The position numbers and the translations under genes were made by a program. Below, piece after piece: positions 1 through 7,999 of a stretch of DNA of 64,000 nt. Source of the stretch: G963677445 sp963678275 (GTDB taxonomy: Bacteria > Bacteroidota > Ignavibacteria > Ignavibacteriales > Melioribacteraceae); assembly GCA_963678275.1 (NCBI GenBank), contig OY782765.1:434001-498000 (forward strand), read 5' to 3'. How positions within the stretch are numbered: position 1 is the first letter of the stretch; each line of letters begins with the position of its first letter. The notes under the pieces were generated by a model. It was not told where the DNA came from. It worked only from the letters and a program-made list of their open reading frames with translations, and did not search any database.

Positions 1-54
1 ATTTTTTCTGTTGTGGATGCCATTATATATATTGAAGATGAAAAGATCAATTAA
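1..54 (+). CDS. Possible C-terminal tail of a gene truncated by the window start
   Basis: Frame 1 is open from the first base and encodes about 17 residues (IFSVVDAIIYIEDEKIN) before a TAA stop at 52-54. The composition looks like a normal protein end, but the stretch is too short to name or to prove coding. The next 300 bases hold no gene, which fits a gene ending here. It could equally be chance. Confidence 0.3.
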   Translation: MFSVVDAIIYIEDEKIN

Positions 55-370
55 AAAGTCGGCTGAAAAAATCATTTTTCGGGAATTTGTTTCCTTTTTA
101 AAAAGATTGAGACAGGCTGCGACGTTGCGATATCAGGAAATAGATGATTATCCCAATATATTAAAAAATTGATATCGGAATCGGGGGGGGGGAATTCTTT
201 CCGGCTGTTTTCCAGATCAAAGATTGTATCTTTATCTTTTTAAAAAGTCTTTCTTAAAAAATATGGAAAAATTAATTTTGAATTATGAAAAATAATTCGC
301 ATTTTATAGTAAATTAAATGGGAAGAATAATAAGAACAAAATAAGTAACTATTTTTAATTCGAGGGTTTT
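55..370. other. Intergenic region with a G10 homopolymer
   Basis: No credible ORF is seen. The region is AT-rich except for an uninterrupted run of ten G at 183-192. The segment 300-360 is very AT-rich and probably holds the promoter of the small membrane protein that starts at 371, but I cannot pick out clear -33/-7 elements. Confidence 0.5.
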
Positions 371-709
371 ATGGGCAAAAATGATGAGAGGTTTAATTCG
401 CTGGGACTTTTTAAACCTTATGACAGATGGATCCTTCCGCCGGTGATTGTATTGGCGGGATTATTTACAGTTTATGACTCAATTGTTGGTCATTATCTTC
501 AACCTCTTTTTACATACGCCGGAATTTTAATAATGACGGTATTGTTGCTGACATTTATAATTCGTTTTGGCAACACAGATGAAAACGAATCAAAAATAAG
601 GCAAAAGCTGCACTTTTCGGTAAGGCTGCTGGTTTTCCTGGTTATTCTATTTTCCCTCTGCCAGATATGTACGATAGCATTTTGCTGGCCCTTTGACCTG
701 AAAGGATAA
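371..709 (+). CDS. Small integral membrane protein of unknown function
   Basis: I do not recognise this 112-residue protein. It has three strongly hydrophobic segments at about residues 20-38, 44-64 and 84-105, separated by a charged stretch (NTDENESKIRQK) at about 69-80. No catalytic motif is visible. The start is supported by a GAGGG sequence at 362-366, four bases before the ATG. The gene stands alone, with about 500 bp of non-coding DNA behind it. It is probably a real small inner-membrane protein, because the start signal is good and the hydrophobic pattern is regular. Confidence 0.6.
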   Translation: MGKNDERFNSLGLFKPYDRWILPPVIVLAGLFTVYDSIVGHYLQPLFTYAGILIMTVLLLTFIIRFGNTDENESKIRQKLHFSVRLLVFLVILFSLCQICTIAFCWPFDLKG

Positions 710-1159
710 CTGCCGCGAACACGAAGCAGGATGAAAATCAGGAATAAGGTTCATTAGCTTACTGCTTTGACGAAGGCTCCGAATATAATTCAGAGTGTGT
801 TATATATTGTCTGCCTGACGGCACGACTGGCTTTTTTTTTGTTTTTTTCTACCAACATTTTGCCCATAGCGGGCAATCTTATACAATAATTGATATTTCA
901 TCTCCCGTTAGGGTCGGTATATTGGTAAAAAAATAGATGAACAAAATTTGCGGTGCGACGTCGGGTACACCATATTTATATTAGCTGGTAAAGCCAGAAC
1001 AAAAGGTAATTTCAGAAAAATGATAGTTCTCATAATAGTCCTCCTACCCGGTTTTATGTTTCTCATGCAAAATTTTCGATTATGATAACCGGCGCCGCCT
1101 GCCTCATGGAATAATCAATGCGCTTCCGGTAATCAGGTTAAACCCGGATGGATGCAAAT
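710..1159. other. Intergenic region with degenerate repeat fragments
   Basis: No gene is seen. A GCC/GGC hairpin followed by a long T-run at about 808-850 could terminate the 371-709 gene. At 980-1010 a stretch beginning TTAGCTGGTAAAGC recurs with changes at 23943-23971 in repeat island 2. A fragment near 903 (TCCCGTTAGGG) resembles the GTCCCTGACGGGAC palindromes of the islands. It reads as a worn repeat island. Confidence 0.5.
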
Positions 1160-1186
1160 AAAAAATAAACCCCCATTCGGGGGCTT
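1160..1186 (-). terminator. Rho-independent terminator of the AIM24-family gene
   Basis: Five C at 1170-1174 pair with five G at 1179-1183 around an ATTC loop. Read on the minus strand, the hairpin is followed by TTTATTTTTTATTT, and it lies about 20 bases past the stop of the minus-strand gene. Confidence 0.75.
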
Positions 1187-1206
1187 ATATTATGATGAAA
1201 ATTTAT

Positions 1207-1962
1207 TTATCTGTCTCCGCCGATAATTCCACCCAGTATACTTCCCCCGAGGTTTTGTTCTCCTTTATTCTGAAATCGCGCGGCCGCGGAAATTCTGTCG
1301 GCGAGGCGTGAAAATGGCAGACTCTGGAGATAAACTGTTCCGGGACCTGTCATTTGGGCGAGAAACAGACCTTCGCCGCCAAACAACGCGTTTTTAAAAC
1401 CACCTACAAACTCTATTGTATAATTTACAGATGGTTCAAAAGCCACAAGGCACCCGGTATCAACTTTAAGAATCTCACCATGCTGAAGTTCCTTTTTAAT
1501 TATTGTGCCTCCCGCGTGAAGAAAAGCGAGTCCGTCACCTTCAAGACGCTGCAATATAAATCCCTCTCCGCCAAAAAAGCCGGCCCCTATTTTTTTCGTA
1601 AACGCAATTTCTATATCAATACCATGAGCCGAACATAAATAAGCGTCCTTCTGGCAGAGGTAACTTCCTCCGAGTTTACCAAGCTGTAACGGAATTATTT
1701 TCCCCGGGTATGGCGCGGCGAAGGCGACTTTTTCTTTCCTGCTGCCATCATTGAAGAAAGTTGTGATAAAAAAGTTTTCACCGGTCAGCATTCTTTTGAA
1801 ACCCTTAAAAATTCCACCCCCGGTATCTGTCTGCATACGGATATGATTATCCATATACATCATGGCTCCAACCTCCGCTCTTACCCCTTCAGAAGGATCA
1901 AGCTCAATTTCAACAAGCTGCATATCATCGCCATGAAAGGTGTAATCAATAATATCGGCCAT
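1207..1962 (-). CDS. AIM24 / TIGR00266 family protein
   Basis: The protein has about 251 residues and belongs to the TIGR00266 (AIM24-like) family, beta-rich proteins of unknown biochemical role. The family pattern is visible in the glycine-rich repeats GAGFFGGEGFILQRLEGDG and NALFGGEGLFLAQMTGPG, followed by VYLQSLPFSRLADRI near the C-terminus. The frame opens at 1998, but I prefer the ATG at 1962 because AAAAGGAAAT precedes it at ribosome-binding distance and the resulting N-terminus (MADIIDYTFHG) fits the family better. It is monocistronic, divergent from recQ, and ends at a clear terminator. The family is certain enough, but the function is unknown. Confidence 0.85.
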   Translation of the reverse strand: MADIIDYTFHGDDMQLVEIELDPSEGVRAEVGAMMYMDNHIRMQTDTGGGIFKGFKRMLTGENFFITTFFNDGSRKEKVAFAAPYPGKIIPLQLGKLGGSYLCQKDAYLCSAHGIDIEIAFTKKIGAGFFGGEGFILQRLEGDGLAFLHAGGTIIKKELQHGEILKVDTGCLVAFEPSVNYTIEFVGGFKNALFGGEGLFLAQMTGPGTVYLQSLPFSRLADRISAAARFQNKGEQNLGGSILGGIIGGDR

Positions 1963-2044
1963 AACTATTTCCTTTTTTGGTGATAAAATATTTTTCATAT
2001 TTATCGAAATATCCTAAATTAATTTATCAAATTAAAAATCATAA

Positions 2045-4240
2045 GTGAAAAAATTGACGCACAAAGAAAAAGCGGGGCAGATCCTGAAGAAGGTTTTTGG
2101 CTATGATACCTTTCGTCCGCTACAAAAAGAAATAATTGATAATATACTGGAAAAGAAAGATACTTTAGTTATCATGCCCACAGGAGGAGGCAAATCTCTA
2201 TGTTATCAGCTTCCGGCATTGATCTTCGAAGGACTTACAATTGTAATCTCACCACTGATCTCCCTGATGAAAGACCAGGTGGAGCAATTAAAAGCGCTGG
2301 GTATTCCAGCGGTTTTTCTTAACAGCTCTCTCGGAAGGGAGGAGTATCAGTTTAATGTAGGCCGGGTAATCAGGGGGGAAATAAGGTTATTATATCTGGC
2401 GCCCGAAACTCTTCACCTTGACCGAACGCTGGGGATGCTTAAAGCATTAAAAGTAGATTGTTTTACAATAGATGAAGCGCACTGCATTTCTGAATGGGGT
2501 CATGATTTCCGGCCTGAATACCGTCAGACAGCGCAGGTGAGGAAACAATTTCCCGAAGCTGTTTGTGTCGCCCTTACTGCAACAGCCACACCGAGAGTCA
2601 GGGAGGATATAAAGAGAAATCTTGAATTCAGGAACGAAGCGGAATTTATTTCCAGTTTCGACCGGGATAACTTATATATCCAGATAAGCCATAAAGGGGA
2701 CGCTGTAACCCAGGTATTAAATTTCTTAAGAAAATTTCCCGATCAGTCCGGTATAATATATTGTTTTTCGAGGAAGCAGGTTGATTCACTTGCTGAAGAA
2801 TTATCTGCGCTGGGATTTTCCGTAAGACCTTATCACGCCGGTTTGCCCGATAAAGAGAGAAGAGAGAACCAGGAGCTTTTTATCAATGATGAAATTAAAA
2901 TAGTTGTCGCGACCATCGCTTTTGGAATGGGAATAAATAAATCGAATGTCCGGTTTGTGATACACTATGATCTGCCAAAGAACCTGGCGTCTTACTACCA
3001 GGAGATAGGGCGTTCGGGACGGGATGGCTTAAGGGCAAATTGTCTGCTTTTATTCAGTTATTCCGACAGAAGTAAAATTGAATACCTTATTTCCCTGATG
3101 GAAAATGAAAATGAACAGAGAATAGCGAGAATGCACCTGGATAAGATGGTTGATTTTTGCGAATCTTATGAATGCAGAAGAAAGCCGCTCCTCAGGTTTT
3201 TTGGTGAAGAATATAAGGGGAGAAACTGCGGTATGTGCGACAATTGCCGCAGCAGCGATAAAGATAAAGTTGATATGACTATTCCGGCCCAAAAATTTAT
3301 GTCCTGCATGATCAGGACCGGTGAGATTTTCGGAGCCACATATATAATCGATGTTTTAAGAGGATCAGAACAAAAAAGAATAGTAAATAACGGCCATGAT
3401 AAACTTTCTACCTGGGGAATAGGCAGAGAATATAATCCCGATCAGTGGAATATGGCTGTTAACCAGTTTATGCGGGGCCGCCTGATTGAAAGGGAGGATG
3501 AAACAGGCAGCCTTAAAGTTACCCCGGAAGGTTACCTTGTGCTGAAAGGTAAGGAAAACTTTACAGGAATATTCAGCCAGGAACCGGTCAAACTCTTTCA
3601 GGCGGAAGGCAGCGATAACTATGATGAAATTTTATTTGCTTTGCTCAAAGAAAAAAGAAGAGAAATCGCTAAAAAAACAGGAGTGCCCCCATATATCATT
3701 TTTTCTGATAAGACGCTCAGTCTGATGGCTGCGCAATTGCCTGAGAGCCGGGCTGATATGCTCAGGATACACGGAGTCGGCGCCGCCAAAATGGATTCCT
3801 ACGGTAATTCATTTATCAGTGTGATAAAAAATTACCGCAGGGAAAAGATTTCAAAAAAGGAATTACCCGAAAGAGGCGCTTATAAAATTAAAAAACTATC
3901 ACACAGGTTCCGGCAGACAGCGGAAGAATTTAATAGCGGTAAGAGTATAAACGAGCTTGTCCGGCTTTCAGGTCTGAAGAAAAGCACGATAATAACACAT
4001 CTGCTTAAAGCGCTTGAAAAAAACATGTGGTTAAATGCCGATAATTTTTTAAAGGAGATAAATTTACCAAAGAAAGAATTGAAAAAGATAATATCTGTCT
4101 TTGATAAACTGGAAACCGAAGCGCTCACCCCTGTAAGAGAAGCTCTTAATGAAAAATACAGTTTCGATCAGCTAAGACTTGTGAAGCTTTATTTACAGGC
4201 CTCAAAAAGAGACAGTCAGCAGGGGGTAAGATATGAATAA
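2045..4240 (+). CDS. recQ: ATP-dependent DNA helicase RecQ
   Basis: This is a 3'-5' superfamily 2 DNA helicase acting in recombination and replication-fork repair. Visible in order are Walker A MPTGGGKSLCYQLP (about residues 43-56), the DEAH box DEAHCISEWGHDFRPEY (about 143), motif VI QEIGRSGRDG (about 319), and a zinc-binding cysteine set CESYEC...CGMCDNC (about 372-400). Then come an RQC winged-helix region, an HRDC domain (about 525-600) and a C-terminal helix-turn-helix (NSGKSINELVRLSGLKKSTI, about 640-670) of the type often found at the end of RecQ. At 731 residues it is full length. Translation starts at GTG. The thioesterase gene begins 35 bp downstream, so the two may be cotranscribed. 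Confidence 0.97.
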   Translation: MKKLTHKEKAGQILKKVFGYDTFRPLQKEIIDNILEKKDTLVIMPTGGGKSLCYQLPALIFEGLTIVISPLISLMKDQVEQLKALGIPAVFLNSSLGREEYQFNVGRVIRGEIRLLYLAPETLHLDRTLGMLKALKVDCFTIDEAHCISEWGHDFRPEYRQTAQVRKQFPEAVCVALTATATPRVREDIKRNLEFRNEAEFISSFDRDNLYIQISHKGDAVTQVLNFLRKFPDQSGIIYCFSRKQVDSLAEELSALGFSVRPYHAGLPDKERRENQELFINDEIKIVVATIAFGMGINKSNVRFVIHYDLPKNLASYYQEIGRSGRDGLRANCLLLFSYSDRSKIEYLISLMENENEQRIARMHLDKMVDFCESYECRRKPLLRFFGEEYKGRNCGMCDNCRSSDKDKVDMTIPAQKFMSCMIRTGEIFGATYIIDVLRGSEQKRIVNNGHDKLSTWGIGREYNPDQWNMAVNQFMRGRLIEREDETGSLKVTPEGYLVLKGKENFTGIFSQEPVKLFQAEGSDNYDEILFALLKEKRREIAKKTGVPPYIIFSDKTLSLMAAQLPESRADMLRIHGVGAAKMDSYGNSFISVIKNYRREKISKKELPERGAYKIKKLSHRFRQTAEEFNSGKSINELVRLSGLKKSTIITHLLKALEKNMWLNADNFLKEINLPKKELKKIISVFDKLETEALTPVREALNEKYSFDQLRLVKLYLQASKRDSQQGVRYE

Positions 4241-4275
4241 AATTGTTATTTTTGTAAATTAAAAATTAAGGAGTT

Positions 4276-4701
4276 ATGGGTAGAATAAAACTGGAATTAC
4301 CGGAAAGATTCCATTTCGAATGTGAAATTCCCCTGAGGATAACGGATATAAATTACGGGGGGCATTTAGGAAACGATTCGGTTTTATCAATTGTTCATGA
4401 GGCGAGAGTGCAATTTCTCGCGCATTTCGGCTTTTCAGAATCGGATGTTGACGGAGCCGGAATTATCATGACAGATGCTGTAATACTGTTCAAATCAGAA
4501 GGATTTTACGGCGATAAACTGCTTATTAAAATGGCTGTGGATAATATCACGTCGAGAGGATGCGATATATTTTATAAACTCACGAGTAAAAAGACAGCCA
4601 AAGAGGTGGCAGTGGTAAAAACGGGGATATTTTTCTTCGATTACAGTTCAAAAAAAATTACAGCTACTCCCGAAAAGTTTATCTTAAAATTCAGCGAATA
4701 A
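4276..4701 (+). CDS. Acyl-CoA thioesterase, hotdog (4HBT) fold
   Basis: The 141-residue protein has the size and pattern of 4HBT-superfamily thioesterases. An early RITDINYGGHLGNDSVLSIV segment (about residues 22-41) matches the family position where an Asp in a DxxxHxN-like motif supports catalysis; here the aspartate of TDINYGGHLGND is present. The central VKIMTDAVILFKSE-like strand and the C-terminal strands complete a hotdog fold. AAGGAG seven bases before the ATG supports the start. It lies between recQ and the TraB-like gene, 11 bp before the latter, which suggests an operon without pointing to a specific substrate. Confidence 0.8.
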   Translation: MGRIKLELPERFHFECEIPLRITDINYGGHLGNDSVLSIVHEARVQFLAHFGFSESDVDGAGIIMTDAVILFKSEGFYGDKLLIKMAVDNITSRGCDIFYKLTSKKTAKEVAVVKTGIFFFDYSSKKITATPEKFILKFSE

Positions 4702-4712
4702 CCAGGAAATAA

Positions 4713-5909
4713 ATGGAATCAACGACTATCTTAAATCACAGAGAATCAGAAGATGTGAGAATTGTAAATAGCGGAGGCAGAGAGATAATAATTGTCGGCA
4801 CCGCGCATATCTCAAAAGCTTCCGCCGATTTGGTGAGAGAAGTAATCGAAAAGGAAAAGCCTTCCACAGTATGCCTCGAACTGGACCCGCAAAGATATAA
4901 AGCTCTTAAAGAAAAGAAAAAATGGGAAGAGCTTGATCTGAAGACTATCATTAAAAATAAACAGCTCGGCACTTTAATGATTAATATTCTTCTTGCTTCC
5001 TACCAGAAAAAACTGGGTGAAAAATTGGGAGTTAAACCAGGTGTTGAACTCCTTGAAGGAGCAATAACGGCAGAAGAAAACGGCATACCGGTAGAGCTTT
5101 GTGACAGGGATGTGAGAATTACCCTGAAAAGAACATGGAACAGTATGGGATTCTGGCAGAAGATGAAATTTCTCTTTAGCGGTGTGGGAGGACTTTTTGA
5201 AAAAGAGGAAATATCTGAGGAAAAGCTGGCCGAGATAAAACAGAAGGATGTGATGACCGAAATGCTTGATGAACTTGGTCAGGTGCTCCCCGTTGTAAAA
5301 AAAGTGCTCATTGATGAGCGGGACAGCTATCTCGCAGAAAAAATAAAAAGAACAGCCGGAAACAAAATTGTAGCTGTTGTTGGGGCCGGTCATCAGGAAG
5401 GTATTGTCAGTTATCTTGAAGAAGATAAATCTGTTGATCTCGAAAGCATAGAAAAAATTCCCTCTTCCTCTCCTTTAGTTAAAATTATCGGGTGGGGAGT
5501 TCCTTTTCTTATCATAGGTTCGATAGCCTATATTGGGTTTAACCAGGGGGGAGAAGCCGCCGGGGATAACGCGCTTTTCTGGATACTCGCCAACGGAATA
5601 CCGAGCGCTATCGGGGCAATTATTGCTTTTGGTCATCCATTTACCGTCATATCCACCTTTCTCGCCGCGCCCCTGACGAGTCTTTCTCCTTTGATAGGCG
5701 CCGGGTATGTAGCGGCCTTTGTGCAGGTTTTCTTTAAGCCTCCCCAGGTTAAAGAGCTTCAGAGTGTGTCAGATGATTTTAATTCTTTCTCGAAATGGTG
5801 GAGCAACAAACTTTTAAGAGTTCTGCTTGTCTTTATATTATCCGGACTTGGTTCGGTGGTTGGCACCTACGTAGGCGCTTATGAAATAATCACCAATCTT
5901 TTCAGATAA
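4713..5909 (+). CDS. TraB/PrgY (pheromone shutdown-related) family membrane protein
   Basis: The 398-residue protein has the TraB domain at its N-terminus: GTAHIS (about 29-34), CLELDPQRY (about 54-62), ELCDRD (about 129-134) and GAGHQEG (about 224-230). These histidine- and acid-containing motifs are conserved in a family related to erythromycin-esterase/TIKI-type folds and may have hydrolase activity. The C-terminal 140 residues carry about four hydrophobic segments (about 252-270, 287-305, 310-335, 370-390) and should anchor it in the membrane. It is followed after one base by the DUF697-like membrane gene, so the two are very likely translated from one mRNA. The cellular role is not known. 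Confidence 0.85.
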   Translation: MESTTILNHRESEDVRIVNSGGREIIIVGTAHISKASADLVREVIEKEKPSTVCLELDPQRYKALKEKKKWEELDLKTIIKNKQLGTLMINILLASYQKKLGEKLGVKPGVELLEGAITAEENGIPVELCDRDVRITLKRTWNSMGFWQKMKFLFSGVGGLFEKEEISEEKLAEIKQKDVMTEMLDELGQVLPVVKKVLIDERDSYLAEKIKRTAGNKIVAVVGAGHQEGIVSYLEEDKSVDLESIEKIPSSSPLVKIIGWGVPFLIIGSIAYIGFNQGGEAAGDNALFWILANGIPSAIGAIIAFGHPFTVISTFLAAPLTSLSPLIGAGYVAAFVQVFFKPPQVKELQSVSDDFNSFSKWWSNKLLRVLLVFILSGLGSVVGTYVGAYEIITNLFR

Positions 5910-5910
5910 C

Positions 5911-6873
5911 ATGAATGATATTTTTAAGTATATAAAAAGAATATTTATTTTTATCGCGGCAGGACTCGGGCTGCTGATAACCAGGGAGTTTGTGGAATTC
6001 TATCATTTCACCGATTCCCTGCATCCCATTCTCGGATACCTGGTTCTTTTTCTTCTGCTGATCTTTACAATTTGGTTTATTGTTATTCCTGTGATAAGGC
6101 TTTTTAGTCTGCCCGCTTATTATTCACCCGTGAAGGATAAAACTCAGGCGGATGAAATTATAAAAAAGCGGATGGAAAAATTCAGGTCGAACAAATTTTT
6201 AGCGGGAAAAAATATTAACCCGGATGATTACCCGCAAAATGCAGAGGGTTATGATGATTTAATGGAAGTTTTTAGTGAAGAGACCAGGAAAGTCAGGGCG
6301 AAATATATTAACATGCTTTTTTATTCCACCTCTATCAGCCAAAATGGATTTATTGACGGTCTCTTTATTCTCTCGGCAAATTTTAACCTGATGAAAGAAA
6401 TATTTGTGCTCTATCATGGAAGAGCTCCGCTGCCGGAACTTATTAAACTTCTGAAAAAAATATATATCGCGGTCGCTATCGGGGGATCGGAGAGTGTTGA
6501 ATATATCACCGATGAATTATTTGCCCGTATGGCGGCCGACAGTCTGAAGAGTTTTCCTTTCGCTGATAAAATTTTCAGCTCGCTCGCCGATGGATTTGTA
6601 AACGCCATGCTGATGACGAGGATTTCCATAATTACCGAGAATTATTGCAAAAAAGTATATATTAAATCTGACAGAGATTTATTCCCGGCGCAAAAAACAG
6701 TTGCCGAAGTTACCAAAGCAATATTTTCGGGCATTATCGATACTGTAAAAGGGAGCTGGATAAAAATCGCAAAAGAAAGAGGTGAGGATTTTGTAAGAAA
6801 TTCAGCGAGAGCGGCGGCAAATCCGCTCCGTTTTCTTCTGGAAAAAGCTAAAAAGGTGACCGGAATAAAATAA
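5911..6873 (+). CDS. DUF697/YcjF-like membrane protein
   Basis: The protein has 320 residues. Two N-terminal membrane helices (about 9-28 and 42-66) are followed by a cytoplasmic helical domain. The segment around residues 140-250, with YIAVAIGGSESVEYITDELF and a second hydrophobic GFVNAMLMTRISIITENYCK stretch, resembles DUF697 (YcjF-type) proteins, which are often found with GTPases or stress-response membrane proteins. It starts one base after the TraB-like gene stops, so they are probably translationally coupled. The family call rests on pattern recall and the function is unknown. Confidence 0.6.
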   Translation: MNDIFKYIKRIFIFIAAGLGLLITREFVEFYHFTDSLHPILGYLVLFLLLIFTIWFIVIPVIRLFSLPAYYSPVKDKTQADEIIKKRMEKFRSNKFLAGKNINPDDYPQNAEGYDDLMEVFSEETRKVRAKYINMLFYSTSISQNGFIDGLFILSANFNLMKEIFVLYHGRAPLPELIKLLKKIYIAVAIGGSESVEYITDELFARMAADSLKSFPFADKIFSSLADGFVNAMLMTRISIITENYCKKVYIKSDRDLFPAQKTVAEVTKAIFSGIIDTVKGSWIKIAKERGEDFVRNSARAAANPLRFLLEKAKKVTGIK

Positions 6874-6966
6874 ATATGTGACCTTTTTTTTACAATTCAT
6901 TTATGTTTTTCCGCAATTCCAAACACAAATAAAACTTCAATGCCGCGATTATTTATTTTCAACAGA

Positions 6967-7005
6967 TTCAGAACTCCTGACCTCTCGCAAAATAAAATCG
7001 CGGAA
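6967..7005 (+). repeat. R1 repeat, forward copy
   Basis: This stretch begins TTCAGAACTCCTGACC and ends AAAATAAAATCGCGG. Near-identical copies lie at 61716-61752 in the same orientation and at 24411-24447 inverted. Longer variants are at 7157, 23598-23668 and, inverted, 62198-62258. The TCAGAACTCCTGA core is close to palindromic. Confidence 0.8.
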
Positions 7006-7106
7006 TTTATCGCAAATATATATTTTTCGAGATTCCGATATAGATAGTATGTCTTATTGTCTGAACAAACAAAAAAAACATTCAGAGTAAGAAAAAATGT
7101 ATCTGT

Positions 7107-7125
7107 CGTCCCTGACGGGACTTTT
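7107..7125. repeat. GTCCCTGACGGGAC palindromic repeat
   Basis: This is a short palindrome centred on CTGACG with GTCCC/GGGAC arms. Related copies occur at 7726-7739, 7819-7833, 23688-23701 and 23759-23773. Confidence 0.75.
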
Positions 7126-7156
7126 TCGACCAAATTAATCTCGATTTAAATAATCT

Positions 7157-7605
7157 CAGAACTCCTGATCCCGTATATAAAAAACAATAACTTTCATGGA
7201 ATAATTCGCAAAATAAAAACAAAGAAAATTTGATAAGGAAACAACTTGGGCAGATATCTCTTTATCTTATCGAATAATGTTTAGAACTAATACATCAACA
7301 TTGTATTATTTTCTAAAATTATATAATTTGAACGCCTTTTTGTGCATCTCCTACAGAGATGTTTTCCATGTTGTCTATTATATTCTACAATAATTTGAAC
7401 CTCTACAAGGTTCTTTTTTATCTTATTTGCCTTGTAGAGGCAATAATTAGTGCGGAAAGTCCCAATGGGGTAGAATATTGTTAATAAAGCAAGACAAAAT
7501 CCTTGTAGAGGATTCACAAACCATCTCCAGATAACCAAATCCTTTAAGACCTCCCAGGCAAAATTCAAGTCAATCGAATATGATATTTATAGCACATCAT
7601 TCATA
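7157..7605 (+). repeat. About 450-bp mosaic element, copy A
   Basis: The element starts with CAGAACTCCTGATCCC and can be followed to about ACATCATTCATAAGCGCT. Aligned by eye, it is colinear with the reverse complement of 61814-62258 over almost its whole length, although diverged. Internal hairpins include CATCTCCTACAGAGATG (7347-7363), GAACCTCTACAAGGTTC (7395-7411), TGCCTTGTAGAGGCA (7429-7443) and a CCAATGGGG module at 7446-7480. No reading frame is shared by the two copies, so it is non-coding. It may be a MITE-like or structured-RNA element. Confidence 0.8.
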
Positions 7606-7724
7606 AGCGCTGTCAGGCAAACCATATATTGGCGCTTGTATAACTGTTCAGTTACGTTCATTTAATAGTTGGTTGTCTTTTCATCACCCACTGGTTTTCA
7701 TATAGAACCAAAAAATTTATCTAT

Positions 7725-7834
7725 CGTCCCTGACGGGACTTTTTGTTTTTGGATGTTACTTATATACCCCACAATGAATTGCGGGGCTATTTTCTTTCAG
7801 CCTGTCCGACGCGGCGGATCCCTGACGGGACTTT
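7725..7834. repeat. Palindrome cluster duplicated in inverted orientation
   Basis: The cluster has a GTCCCTGACGGGAC unit at each end and, between them, CCCCACAATGAATTGCGGGG at 7767-7786. The 30 bases at 7766-7795 are, as read by eye, an exact reverse complement of 23705-23734. The cluster at 23685-23778 has the same unit order inverted. Confidence 0.8.
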
Positions 7835-7999
7835 CTGGAGATTTTGAAGTTATCTAAAAGAAGAATTGCTGTTTTTTAACTCTTCACTCTCCACTAACCA
7901 CTCATCACTTCCGGTTCCGCCGGTTTATGATCACGATTTTTTCTGAATTCCTTTTAGGTTTTTGCTTCACCAGTTCAGGGAATAATCTGTCAGAAATAT

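Larger units (their letters stand above)
6874..7999. other. Repeat island 1 (non-coding)
   Basis: About 1.1 kb separates the convergent DUF697-like and guanylyltransferase genes. The short ORFs here do not look like proteins. The region is a mosaic of short palindromic or near-palindromic units that recur at 23.6-24.5 kb and 59.2-62.3 kb. The best-defined units are listed separately. Confidence 0.75.

Noticed and set aside
1354..1638. 94-residue plus-strand ORF inside the AIM24-family gene
   Set aside because: It is antisense to a recognised family protein, with no ribosome-binding site or domain.
7287..7568. 93-residue minus-strand ORF in island 1
   Set aside because: It lies wholly inside the 450-bp repeat element, and the other copy does not keep the frame.
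7107..7834. Possible CRISPR array from repeated GTCCC and CCTCTACAAGG units
   Set aside because: Units are short, vary in sequence and orientation, have irregular spacing, and no cas gene is present.
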